The notes beneath the pieces were generated by a model. That model saw nothing but the letters and a program-made list of their open reading frames with translations, was not told the DNA's origin and did no database searches. A stretch of DNA of 64,000 nucleotides from Lutraria lutraria. Taxonomy: Eukaryota; Mollusca; Bivalvia; Venerida; Mactridae. The translations under genes were made by a program, and so were the position numbers. The stretch covers positions 45,233,083-45,297,082 of the forward strand of contig OZ026835.1 of NCBI GenBank assembly GCA_964023205.1, written 5' to 3'. The first letter of the stretch is position 1; each line of letters begins with the position of its first letter. Positions 50,301-61,189 of the stretch are shown piece by piece.

Positions 50301-53300
50301 TATATTTAAGTTCATAAACACCTGATTGTATAAACACATTAATGTTCATATTTTCTTACTCTGATGTTCTTATGTCGAAGCAAGTAGTTTAAATAATCCC
50401 TTTTTATACTCAAACTGGCGCTTGTATCTTCGAGCGTATCGTTACTACAGGGAGATAAATCTTCCATGTAATCATACATCTCCGAAGCTGACAAATCACA
50501 AAGGGAGATAAGTGGTGAGTTTCCACGACTGTCTAGACTGTTGACGTTAGCACCATTTTCACAGAGTAGTTTAAACAATCGGACATCATGACTCAGTACA
50601 CATAACTTATGTAACGGAGACTTCCTAATCTCATCCTGTATGTTTGCCTCGCCGCCAGCACCTAAAATTGATACAGAAAATCAAACCAGGAAATTAGGCT
50701 CTGATGTAAAAGTCCCAGATTTTTCAGACCTGATACTGGTTCATCTATGAACTGTTGTCATGTTTACATCAGCTGCATCTAAGTCACACCCTCAGTTCAA
50801 ACTCTTGTACAATTATGTACATTCATTTTATAGACCTAAGTAATTAAGCCAGCCAAATCCTTGGCATTCAATACTGCTCAGCAGATCAAGGGCTCAGCGC
50901 AACACTGTCGTAACTTGTTCTTATTTCAATATGAGTTACGACACTGTTGCGTTGAACCCTCGACTGATACAAGATACAAACAAGGTCTTTATCCCAGAAA
51001 TTACTTTTCTAAAAAAATTGTTAAATCATCAGAGAATCAAAGTCACAATGTGATCTAGAGCAACACTTTTATGCACACAGTAAAACATCAATAGAAATGG
51101 CCATCTTTTGGACCAAAATCTATTTGGTCTTAATATTGATATGTTTTCATCATAAAATAGAAATAAAGAAAAAATATTGATAAACAATCCTGATAGAAGT
51201 CATTACAATGAGTTATTCAGCTTAAAACAGAAGTGTTCACTATTTGTGGCTTATAGTGCAACCTCTCAAAAGCAACACACTTTGGGAGTAGCAACATTAT
51301 GTTGTTGTTTGTTGTTGAGAGGTTGTTGCTCTATAGAGGTTATATCTAAAGCTAACTTATGCAGTGGGAAAAAACATGCTGTTGTTGCAGGGAGGTTGTT
51401 GCTCAAGAGAGGGTCGCTCTGGAGAGGTTGTACTGTACATAGTAAACAGAAATAAACTGAGCATGGGTAACAGATTACAAACTTACCTAGAATGATAAAT
51501 ACCAGATCTTCAACATGTTCTATAACATCTTCTAACAGTGATAGATATTGTTTATTGATTCCTACAACTGTATCCACCTTTGGATCCCAGACACTTTGGT
51601 AAAATGATCTGTAATAATTTGTGTGTGTTTGAGGATAAAAATGTCATAAAGAAATATATAAAACTTTCAAATTAAATAAAAGAGACTAGGCTAGTGAACA
51701 AAAGGAAAACTGAATTAAATTTACTCTTCTGTTGGTTCTTATTTTTTGCAGTACATTCTTACAAACCCTGCATAATTACGTACTTTTTTCTTATTTATTT
51801 CATTTGATTCAACAAACATTATTTCAGTTATATTGTTACGGGCAGTATTCCTAATCAACTTTCCAAATACCTGATATCATGGTTACTAGGGTTACCAGTT
51901 GATGAAAGTTCTATGTAAAAATCAACCAATAACTCTAATGCTGTCTTGCCTGGTCCACTATACTCACAACCAAAATATGTCTACAAGAAAATAATAAAGT
52001 TTAGTCAGACCAAGAACTATATGTAATGTGGAGTCCCACACCACACTGGGATCCTTTTGAACAGTACAGTTACACCTGTGTTAGAGGCCACCTCCGAATA
52101 AAGGCCACAGAGTGAATAACGGTCATTATTTTAAAAATAGTCAATGATTATTAAGAACAAACTGACCCCAGAATAAAGGTCGCCTGTCAATAAAGGGCAC
52201 CTTTTGTCTTCCCAAATGGTGGCCTTTGTTCACAAGAATGACTGTATTTATACATGACGTGTGATAAGGAGTCTATACAAGACTATTACTAAGACCATTT
52301 TTGTTGGTAAAAATAAAAAACATTTTATTAATTACAGCAGTAATATCATCATAATCATCCAAAGACAATTCTATCCTTGTAATGGCAGATATACATATAT
52401 AATATAAACATGTCTAAAACTTTAATCATGTATATCTTACTGTTGGAACTCTATAGTTGACATTAGCTCCTCTTTCAATCAGTAGCCTGGCTAGGTAGAG
52501 ATTTCTTGGTCTTGGTCGTGTTTCCTCTGCATCCAGACCACACAAGCAGATATATAAGGGTGTTCTCTGATAACAACCTAAATGATATGTCAGATATAAA
52601 CAGAACAGAGATTAGAAGTGGGTGTGACGTAAAAGTTTATTTATTTGTTGTCATGAAACAAAATATATTCAATAACTTAACATTGAGATAGTTGAAGAAT
52701 GAACATATCTATTTCTAAACAGGGCTGAAAATAACAATAAGTTTGTCTCGAGTGCTCTGACCCAGAATTTTAGCACTGGGTAGGTACAAATGTATGTAGG
52801 AAGGGATTTTTTACTGTATAAGATTTATTTGCTAGGATTTTCATGAGTTAGTCAAGGTGCTCCCTAGATTTCAAAAACTGAGAGTAAAAAAATACCCCTG
52901 GCTGATAAAGATACATGTAAAAGCATAAAAATTATTTACTAATGTATTGTAATAGTAAATTTTGCCCTTTTGTAGTAATTCACAGTAACCAGAAACTTTA
53001 ATTTATTTCAAGAGTCAATTTTAAGGGGCCAATTGAGAGCCCTGTTAGTTTTTTGAGAAAAAACATGACTTGAACAAAGAGATGATGAAGTAGTTGGAGA
53101 CCTCATTATCAAGTAAAACTAAAATACTGATAAAGAATAAAAACAGTAATAAAGTTATTGAAATATTTATATTAAAGAAGTATATATTCACTACACACGA
53201 ACCTTCATCTAAAGATGATGGGTTATTTGTCTCACAAATCAGTTTTTCAGCTAAGATATAATTGCCGGATTCCAATGACCTCGTTAAGGGAGTATCGTTA

Positions 53301-53335
53301 AAGCCAAACTCCACATGAAATACACCACCGGCCAT
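47304..53335 (-). CDS. Ankyrin-repeat and SOCS-box protein, ASB-like (8 exons, 528 aa)
   Basis: CDS is the complement of 47304-47821, 49005-49126, 49443-49585, 50360-50661, 51487-51608, 51871-51980, 52441-52577, 53203-53335; all phases agree. The start is MAGGVFHVEFGFNDTPL. Ankyrin-type segments: TPLYICLCGL to LLIERGANVN (residues about 48-85), SPLHKLCVLS to LLCENGANVNSLDSRGNSPL (about 178-220) and GHTALFHCIVRGDIQAAQTLL with MKGADPS (about 275-305). Residues 400-409, SLKQLAARSI, fit the BC-box of a SOCS box with the usual Cys replaced by Ala, followed by LSKLLPVDVI. The tail is acidic and Ser-rich (SDLSESES, ending DSDLEYW). ASB proteins recruit substrates to elongin/cullin-5 ubiquitin ligases; the substrate here is unknown. 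A splice acceptor near 53395 indicates a non-coding leader exon. The exact ASB subfamily was not identified. Confidence 0.85.
50889..50963. mobile_element. 75-bp hairpin element H1, copy d
   Basis: AGGGCTCAGCGCAACACTGT to GACACTGTTGCGTTGAACCC then TCGA, loop TTGTTCTTATTTCAATAT. Almost identical to copy a. It lies in an intron of the ankyrin/SOCS gene. Confidence 0.9.
51254..51437. mobile_element. Foldback MITE, family M3, copy 3
   Basis: It begins TAGTGCAACCTCTCAAAAGC and ends GGAGAGGTTGTACTGTA. It is reversed relative to the copies at 23476 and 43646 and lies about 50 bp downstream of ankyrin/SOCS exon 4. Confidence 0.85.
52066..52246. mobile_element. Foldback MITE, family M2, copy 5
   Basis: ACAGTTACACCTGTGTTAGA at the left and TTCACAAGAATGACTGTA at the right, with several AATAAAGG words. 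It is intronic in the ankyrin/SOCS gene. Confidence 0.8.
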
Positions 53336-55331
53336 TGTTTTAATGTTGTACTGTACAGTAGCATTAACTATATCAAGTGAAGATGTTCAGAGGTCTGAAA
53401 ACATACAATAATACAATGTTGTTCAAACCTGTCAATAATTAAAGATCACATTTTGGAAAAGCCATTATATTACAGCTAGCTATATGTGTAATTAATCAAT
53501 CGAATGAAAAATAAACAAACAACAAAATAACTCAGAACTTTAGTTAGAAACATAATTGGACTTGATTAAGTTGATAAGTTTATTGTTGCATGTCAAATGA
53601 CAAGTCTGTTACTTTGAATTAAATAAATATCAAATAATGAAACTAAATGGATACAAAAAGGTTAATAAAATAATATATGTTTTTATTGAAATGATTCACA
53701 GAAGCAAAACAGTACAAAAGGTGCAAGACGGATGGATGAAAATATCCAGTCAGGTTTCATACACAAACAATAATTCCATATTTTTTTCTTTTTAACTTAA
53801 TAATAACAAGAACTTATAAAGTATATAAGTCCTAACAATATCATTAAAATAACTGATTGATTATGATAAATTGTACGTAGATCTATACAAACACAGGTTC
53901 AACACCACATTGCTTCAGATTGTGCAGACAACAAAATTCATGTGATGCACGCAGTTGCTGAATCATGACGGAGCACAGTTGGCATACAGACAATGGAAAT
54001 CAATACAATATTCAACTAACTGAGTGAGGATTTCTTGGAAGTTCAATACTGGTATTGAATGAAATTCACGACATATTTATAAAAAAACAACATTCAAACA
54101 AGTGACATACAGAGTACCTACAAGTTGGAAAAAATCATTTGCAACGTTTAAAACTGTTTTTTCATCGCTGAAGAAGAAACTGGATGTTTGATTATTTAAC
54201 ACCTGTATTGCGACGTTAGTCACCTTTGTAGACAATAAAAATAAACATTAGAGTTGTCTCCCTTGTATTGGTTTGCAATAAAAACTCGTCTACACGTTCC
54301 TTGTGTTTGGTTCCCGAACTTGAAACTTATATGTAGAGTAAATACATGTGAAAGCGGTTTCAAACCGTATGCGTCAATCTTGACAGGATGGCACAAAATA
54401 CGAGGCATTTGAAAACAGTTTACCCTAAGATATTCAAGATTTATTTTATGTTGACAGTCAGTCGGTGAAAGTTAGAAGGAAGTCTACAGTAGGAACCGTC
54501 ATACTGCAAGGTAAAATTGTCAAAATTTTTATTAACAGTGATGTTTAAATGTTATTTTTTTAAACTTGATTAAAGATTTTAAGTAACATAATACTGCACC
54601 CCATCATCCTGTCTAGTACATTCATAGGAGAGGTTGACAATATCAATAGATAGATGAATACTATCCATGTGTTTGATTTGAACATATATACTACCAGGTT
54701 TGTGATTTTCTTTGGATATGTACAGTGTGGTATATATATGTTATATTTATAACCAATTAGCTCAGTTGGTAGAACATCTGAATTCTGACTAGCAAACAGG
54801 TGGTTGTGGGTTCAAGCCCAGCATCGGGTACACTATTTTCCTCCTATTACAAATATATGGTGATGAGACGATTTAACTTAACATTATACCACTGTGACAA
54901 TTGTTATGTTTACAAGTCTTTATAGGTGCTGTGATGTTACTGGTCATTTTCCACTAAATTATTAAGTGATAATAGACTTTGTGAAAGGCGCTGGACTGGT
55001 GGACTTGTCCCATAGATTGTGTGTTGGTCTGATAAAAAATCTATCTCATTGGACCTGCTGTCCAGCAACTTATTTACCTGATGTAATCATCATGTATACG
55101 CATTTATACTAACTTGTTTACTTTTCTCAGTCTGTTAGATTTCCTTTTTGTGTAACAGAATTTCATGGTTATCAGACTAAATGTCCGGCAGATTTTTTGC
55201 CTTTCACGAAGTCTGTGATAATGTTGAAATATTGCATGAGTATAGGGATGTTCTTATGACAGTTTGAGATATTTGATTTCAGGTATACCATTTCACCATT
55301 AAACGCAGCTGGCTAAAGATCTTGTAGTAGT
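53336..55331. other. Divergent 5' region of ankyrin/SOCS and phosphatase genes
   Basis: The two start codons are about 2 kb apart and divergent. Non-coding leader exons are implied on both sides: a minus-strand acceptor (GTTTTCAG) ends near 53395, and a plus-strand acceptor (TTGATTTCAG) at 55282 precedes the phosphatase ATG. Candidate leader-exon donors are GTAAACTG (minus, about 54422) and GTAAAATT (plus, 54511). If right, the two transcripts start close together near 54430-54500. A tRNA-like sequence lies between. Confidence 0.45.
54752..54836 (+). tRNA. tRNA-like sequence, probably pseudogene or SINE head
   Basis: It has a strong A-box (TTAGCTCAGTTGGTAGAACA) and B-box (GTGGGTTCAAGCCCAGC). 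A seven-base loop CTAGCAA would place AGC as anticodon. The acceptor stem has only about five of seven pairs, the T-arm has a mismatch, and there are about eight extra bases between the D-arm and anticodon arm. It is therefore unlikely to be a working tRNA. It lies in the presumed first intron of the phosphatase gene. Confidence 0.4.
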
Positions 55332-56560
55332 ATGAAGGCATTCAGAACCCCTATAGCTGCAGTCACTGACCAGCTCTTCTTGTGTGGAGTTGGTTGTATA
55401 AACTCGGAGAATCTTCAGAATAGAGGTAGATTATGTCAAATAGTTTCTTATTTTTAATCATAATTATATGGCACAAAAGGGGACATAGGAAATAATTCAT
55501 TAATCAAGTTGGTATGCGATAGTTACTACATGAGTATACATGTGAAATTTATTATGTGACTTGTGAGCACGAGATAGTTAATATGATAGCTGCGAATCCA
55601 TGTGTGTATATAAGTCCTTCATAGTTAGAAGTATGAAAAACACATGTATGTAAAAAATCTTTTATATTGTTTAGTGCACAAGCACAGGTAACTGTATCAT
55701 GAATAGCTTATAAATGAATGAATAAAAAAATAAATACTGATTTTAAAAAAAATCACTATTTATTAATATGTTAACATATTAATAATTTTTATTTTTTAAA
55801 TTTTTTTTTTCATATTTTTATAATCTATTCATGATACAGTTACCTGTGTGCACAAGTACTAGGACTTATATGTAAATTCTCTTTGACAAGTATATAACTT
55901 ATGTTTATCTGAAAATTCCAAAAGGACCAATCTTTTTAAGATCTTCTTATAATATTACAGGTATAACACATGATCTTCTCTATAACACATGATCTTCTCT
56001 ATAACACATGGTCTTCTCATGATATTACAGGTATAACACATGTACTAAACACAGCTGAAGAACTTGAGGACTTTAAGTATCCAGATTTGAACCTTCAGGT
56101 CCGACATGTTCTGATGAGAGACTCTTCTGACCAGGATTTACTCCAGTTTTTAGATACTTGTGTAGATCACATTGAACTAGTTAAAAACAATGGAGGACTT
56201 ATATTGGTTCACTGTGTGGCTGGAGTCAGTCGATCAGCCAGTGTGTGCATAGCTTATCTTATAAAATATAAGAAGATGACTCTTCACAAAGCCTATTATC
56301 ACATCTTCAACAAACGTCCTTGTATTCATCCAAATTACGGTTTCTGGAGACAACTTGTTAAGTACGAACTAGGCCATCGTGGGGAGTCTTCCGTCGAAAT
56401 GCTTCCGTTTGTTATTGGCGATGTTCCGAGCATCATGAAGAAGGATGCAGAGTACAGGATTAAATTGGCCTGGATGCCAGATCTCATATATATGTTTAGT
56501 TTTCATTTTATTATATTGATCATACAAATATTGAGTTTGTTCTGGTTCAATAATGAGTGA
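55332..56560 (+). CDS. Atypical dual-specificity phosphatase, DUSP14/18/21-like (2 coding exons, 207 aa)
   Basis: CDS join: 55332-55425 and 56031-56560, phase 1. The N-terminus MKAFRTPIAAVTDQLFLCG is the usual start of this group. The catalytic signature HCVAGVSRSAS has Cys93 and Arg99; the general acid is probably Asp62 or Asp65 in RDSSDQD. AYLIKYKKMTL, RPCIHPNYGFWRQLVKYE and the C-terminal GDVPSIMKKDAEYR fit DUSP14/18/21. It dephosphorylates phospho-Tyr/Ser/Thr proteins; the substrate is unknown. Unusually, the last 30 residues are hydrophobic (MFSFHFIILIIQILSLFWF) and could anchor the protein in a membrane by its tail. The ATG at 55970 belongs to intron sequence and was not chosen. A leader exon precedes the acceptor at 55282. 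Confidence 0.93.
55673..55857. mobile_element. Foldback element with long inverted ends
   Basis: GCACAGGTAACTGTATCATG then AATAG (left, about 55679-55706) is inverted at 55825-55851 as CTATTCATGATACAGTTACC then TGTG. The interior is almost pure A/T. It lies in the phosphatase intron. Confidence 0.75.
55951..56030 (+). promoter_or_regulatory. Duplicated 3' splice site of phosphatase exon 2
   Basis: ATATTACAG followed by GTATAACACATG occurs twice, giving acceptors after 55960 and after 56030. Between them are three 19-bp units of the type TATAACACATGATCTTCTC. Only the second acceptor keeps the phosphatase frame; the first meets an in-frame TGA after about ten codons. Confidence 0.85.
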
Positions 56561-56782
56561 ACAGAGAAATTTTGTTTTCCGATACATGTGTTGTATCGGT
56601 GTTTGATGTACTATATCCTTCTTGAACTGTGATTACAAAATGTCTATAATCTTGTTTTGTTTATTTTTGAACTTCAAAATTGTTTGTTGAGAAATGTCGA
56701 AAGTATTCAGATGATATCCATGTTCCACAATTATGTCTTTTTTTGTTTAATGGTATATTGAATTCATTTTTCATCGTTTTTA

Positions 56783-57490
56783 TGCCCCTGCCATTCGAAA
56801 TGGCGGAAGGGTATAAAGTGTTTCCATATATTCAAATTTTGGTTTCCAAGCGATAACTAAAGAAATATGTCATGGATTGTTTTAATATTTTACATGAAGA
56901 TGTATAGTGATAAAATATAGGCCAGGTTTGATTTCTGCTAAAATCTAAACATTATCACTAGGGCTGTGGATCGTTGGGTAGGTGGCGATCCGATCCAATC
57001 CACGATTCAACACTTACGATTCACAATTCGAATCACAAATCTTTAGTTAGCAAGTAACCCATCTAAAACTTCAAAATTGCAGTCCTGAAGACTGCTAATT
57101 TTAGGAATAATGAAGTAAATCAATATAGATTGTTCTATGGCTTAAATTTATATGTACTCCCTTCCAGTTAATTGATTTACCAGCATCATTATTTAAAGAA
57201 CTGACTGGACATCTTGGCAAACAAAGTAGTCCATGATGAGATAATATTTATTTAGAGAAAAGAAATTTTTAAGAACAAAGAATACACTTTTAATTTGTTA
57301 AAAAACAAGATCGCGAACCACGAATCTTAGTAATGACGATTATTCATACACTGTACTCGATTTTTCAGTTTGATTCGTGAATACCCGAGTACTCAGATAC
57401 TCGCCACAGCCCTAATTATCGCAGGAGTTATGGTCCCTTTTTGTCTTAGCTCTCTGTAGTGCATTCATGTCCCCTAGACACATTTCTAGT
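56783..57490 (+). mobile_element. Interspersed repeat R6 split by an hAT insertion
   Basis: The left part (CCCCTGCCATTCGAAATGGC to AAATCTAAAC) and right part (GCAGGAGTTATGGTCCC to ACATTTCTAGTTTT) rejoin to match the uninterrupted copy at 58897-59157. The insertion is the element at 56959-57414. Confidence 0.85.
56959..57414. mobile_element. hAT-type non-autonomous element, 456 bp, with 8-bp target duplication
   Basis: Terminal inverted repeats TAGGGCTGTGG and CCACAGCCCTA. Flanks ATTATCAC (56951-56958) and ATTATCGC (57415-57422) form an 8-bp target-site duplication with one mismatch. The interior has no transposase. The right 100 bp recur at 32482-32583. Confidence 0.9.
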
Positions 57491-57557
57491 TTTGCTTAAT
57501 GATATATTGATTGATATCCAATTTCAATTTTCAATGTTTTTTTACTCTATACTCATA

Positions 57558-57686
57558 TTGAATGTCTTACATATTGAATGTCTTACATATTGAATGTTTT
57601 ACAGATTGAATGTCTTACATATTGAATGTCTTACAGATTGAATGTCTTACAGATCAAATGTCTTACAGATTGAATGTCTTACAGAT
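57558..57686 (+). repeat. 17-bp tandem repeat (ATTGAATGTCTTACATA type), about 8 units
   Basis: Head-to-tail units vary between ACATATTGAATGTCTT and ACAGATTGAATGTCTT. The array lies directly after the R6 repeat. Confidence 0.9.
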
Positions 57687-57893
57687 GTAAGCAAAATACC
57701 TGTTATAATGATGATTATTATTAACATATATTTTTTCTGTGATACTTCATTAAATTTTGTGTGTGAAATACAGTCATGTGAAAGACAAGACTGCATTGAA
57801 AATTCATTTTAAAGATTTTTTAATGCAGTCATGTCTTTCATATTCATTACTGAATTTTGTGAAAATGATTTGTGAAAGCATGTGTCTATCTAC

Positions 57894-58080
57894 TTACAGT
57901 GACACCTGTGTTAGCAGCAACTTTCAGATAAAGGCCACTCTGTGAACATAGGCCATTCTTTTAAAATTATCATTGTTTGTTAGGAAAGAAATGGTGTTTG
58001 AATAAAAAGGCTTATAATGTCAATTAAGGCCACATTATGTTTTTCACCAGGTTGGCCTTTGTTCACAGGTTTGACTGTAT
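57894..58080. mobile_element. Foldback MITE, family M2, copy 6
   Basis: ACAGTGACACCTGTGTTAGC at the left and TTCACAGGTTTGACTGTAT at the right. Confidence 0.8.
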
Positions 58081-58896
58081 ATGTTTGCGAAGTAAATGAA
58101 ATAGTGTTCGTAAATCAGGGTATATGTGAAGAATTAAGTGTGATGTTTACATCTTTTGTGATGTAATTATGTTGGTGATCTAGTTTGTCTTTGATATGAA
58201 TGAAGAAATATTCAATTGATGGAAATTAGTCCCACTGTCTTATACCCAAAGATTTCTTTTTTAAAGTAGTCAAACTAAAGATACAAGTACATTTAGTCAT
58301 ACATATAAATGTGCTTCTGTTAATTATGAAATACCAATACTTATATTATTAATTGTGTATACTATTTTTTGCTTCATATATTTATTTGTATTATGATGTA
58401 TTATGTTTATACATATGTGCAATTAAAAAAGACCCAATTAGAGATTATACATGCAGTATATTGTTAAATACATATCTTTTTTAAAATGTGATTGCAATAA
58501 ATTTCCAAAATCAAAATGTACTGTGTTTTGGAGTTTTTCCCCACTTTTATGTCAATCCTCTATCATTGCTATATTGGAGCTGCCTTTATTAAAGTACATA
58601 ATGATGGCAACAAATGTTGATCACTATAAGTAGACTAGGGTTAGAGTAAAAGATATATTAACATCATTAAAACATATCCAATCATCATCATTTCTCACAG
58701 TCCTGACTAAAAGTATACAAGTCTAGACATATTTATTTGACTGGCATTGCAATCATGTGTCAATATACAATAACGTAGATGTGATAGATTGGAAAACAAA
58801 AGCAATGTGCTTGTGTAAATTCCTTTCCATGATGTAGTATCATTAATATAATTTATAAGATCAGATTAAAATTGTATATTTCTGCCTTCTTTTTAT

Positions 58897-59157
58897 GGCC
58901 TTGCCATTTTAAATGGTGGAAGGGTATAAATGTTACCCCTGTCTGTCCTTCCGTCTGTCCATTCAAATTTTGGTTTCCGAGCGATAACTCAAGAACTTTT
59001 TCATGGATTGGTTTCATAATTTACATGAAGGTGTATTATAATAATATACAAAACATGATTGATTTGCGTTAAAATCCAAACATTTTAGTAGGAGTTACTG
59101 CCCCTTTTTTACTTGGCGTTTAGTGGAGAATTCATGCCCTCCGTGAACATTTCTAGT
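58897..59157 (+). mobile_element. Interspersed repeat R6, uninterrupted copy
   Basis: GGCCTTGCCATTTTAAATGG to ACATTTCTAGTTT. At AAACATTTTAGTAGGAGTTA it shows the empty site corresponding to the hAT insertion at 56959. Confidence 0.75.
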
Positions 59158-59693
59158 TTAAAAAACATAATGACAGGAGGTACATGTAAGGTGTGGTGAC
59201 TGTACTGGCCCTGTTACACTGATTATTTCTGAATAAACTACATACTGTTAGTAAATGTTTACCTTGGGACCCGAAGAAATTATAGATCATTCTCCGCTTG
59301 AGTTAGTAAAAGAAGGAACGCTATACTCCGTTCTTTTACACTTAAAGAACTCCATATTGGACTTAGTAACCCCTTTTCATGGTATGAATAAGAAATATTG
59401 TGCTTTGGATGACTTTAATACATGGCACAGAATTATTTCCAAATACGATTCCTTGTTTTGAAGAAAATACCAATAAGGAGTGCCTGCATGAATCAGTTTT
59501 CGGTCGTGAACTGTCTCGACTGATAGAACAAAGATGTGTATATAAAACTTTAATATTTGATGATGATTTATTCTACTAGTCAAAGAAACTGGTTGATCAT
59601 TCAAGATGAAATATATCATTGTATTAATTGCAGTAGTACATGGTTAGACACGTTTTGATTATACAAAATTTCATTAACAAATATTAGAAACAA

Positions 59694-59870
59694 TGCAACC
59701 TCTCTAAAGGAACACTTTTAGGGAGCAGCAAAATTAGGTTGTTTTTCAGAGGTTGTTGCTCTAGAGAGGTTAAATTATAAGTAAAATTGTGCAAGTGGAA
59801 ACTGAAATCATGCTGTTGTTGAAGGGAGGTACATTATGTTGCTCAAGAGAGGGCCACTCTGGAATTTAGG
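59694..59870. mobile_element. Foldback MITE, family M3, copy 4
   Basis: TGCAACCTCTCTAAAGG at the left and CTCAAGAGAGGGCCACTCTG at the right, with GAGGTTGTTGCTCTAGAGAG inside. Confidence 0.75.
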
Positions 59871-60371
59871 ATGCGCTAGCTGTATTATTAAGCTATGAAT
59901 AGCTATTGACTGTCATCATAGATGATACAGTGAAAAGCGTTACATTTCATTGTATGTAAACAGTTATAGTTGTAGATAAAAATCGTAGAAAGAATTCCAT
60001 GCTGTTTGTGAGGGAATACTCAACTAATGTAGATTATTATGATACATTATTTGAAGTTAATAAAACTAATCTAAGAGAGAAAAGTTTGTCATTTTTATGT
60101 TGGAAAAATTCCAACAGGTCTTGAACAAAACACCTCACTGCAAATTTCAACATTTTGTATTTGAGAATGTCTGACAATTGGAACTTGGTGTTTTTCTAAA
60201 TAAAATTGCATATTTCTCAGTTAATGAAATACCCAAGTACATGTAGTTATGTTTGGATATCTGAGTGTGACACTTATACATACAGTAATAATTTTATGTC
60301 CTATCTGTCCCATACTGGGCTCTTATTTGTGTAAGTCATGGGAAAAAATTCTGAAGTAATCCAGTCTATAT

Positions 60372-60516
60372 GTACAGTGAAACCCGTGCTAGTGGCCATC
60401 TCCAAATAAAGGCTACCCTGTGAATAAAGGCCATTCTTTTAAAGAACGGCCATGTGTCAATAAAGACCACATTTAGTCTTTCCCATAGGTGGCCTTTGTT
60501 CACAGGTTTGAATATA
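60372..60516. mobile_element. Foldback MITE, family M2, copy 7
   Basis: TACAGTGAAACCCGTGCTAG at the left; GGCCTTTGTTCACAGGTTTG at the right end. Confidence 0.75.
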
Positions 60517-61103
60517 CTTCAAATATGTCACTCATTGATAGTTTAACACTATTGTACATGTCAGCCAATGTGGATGGGCAGATAAGGGAGATTTAAGTAA
60601 GGGCAAAAATTCAGAAAATTTAGTTCATTCTTATCATTATAATTTAAGGTAGTAGACACCTACATGTATTACTCTACTTTTCTGATCTTTCCATGCTACA
60701 AAAACTGTTAATATCACAAAACTACCGTAGCATGTCCATATTGTGCTTATTTCTTTGATAGTTAATACCTCAGATTCTATAATTTATTCTATGACACATA
60801 ATGAACTTTTTGTGAGAGTTGTTGCCCTTGTTGAAAAATATTAATCTTTTTTTAAACTATGCCAATTTGTTGCTGTGCATGATAAATGAACGCGAAATTG
60901 ATCGGAATTGAAAAAAGGCGGCACCAACTGTCTCATTGTCAATGTACGGCCACTTAACTCATTAGAACCCCACTTCAAAATTAAAAAAAGACTCACATTT
61001 TAAATGCTTTTATAACGTTTTTCTGTTCAGCTTTTCAGTACAAATAACAATTTATTACCACCAATTTCTTTAGTTCGATTAATTATTTGATGACAAACTT
61101 ATG

Positions 61104-61189
61104 TTTTATATCAATCTCTACCCAGAGTTGTCGTTCCTTTCCAATCCACACACGGGAACGACAACTCTGGGTAGAGATTGGTTTTATAT
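61104..61189. mobile_element. 70-bp perfect hairpin flanked by an 8-bp direct repeat
   Basis: A 26-bp arm (61112-61137, containing CTCTACCCAGAGTTGTCG) is perfectly complementary to 61155-61180, with a 17-base spacer. TTTTATAT lies on both sides (61104-61111 and 61182-61189), like an 8-bp target-site duplication. The ORF reading through it is an artefact. Confidence 0.8.

Noticed and set aside
54752..54836. Functional tRNA-Ala(AGC)
   Set aside because: A and B boxes are good, but acceptor and T stems are mismatched and extra bases occur before the anticodon arm, so I call it tRNA-like only.
55970..56030. ATG at 55970 as the phosphatase start
   Set aside because: It lies in the duplicated intronic acceptor region; the exon at 55332-55425 supplies the conserved N-terminus in phase.
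59255..59461. 68-residue ORF with protein-like composition
   Set aside because: No recognised family, no good splice context and no signal peptide; noted in the spacer description but not called as a gene.
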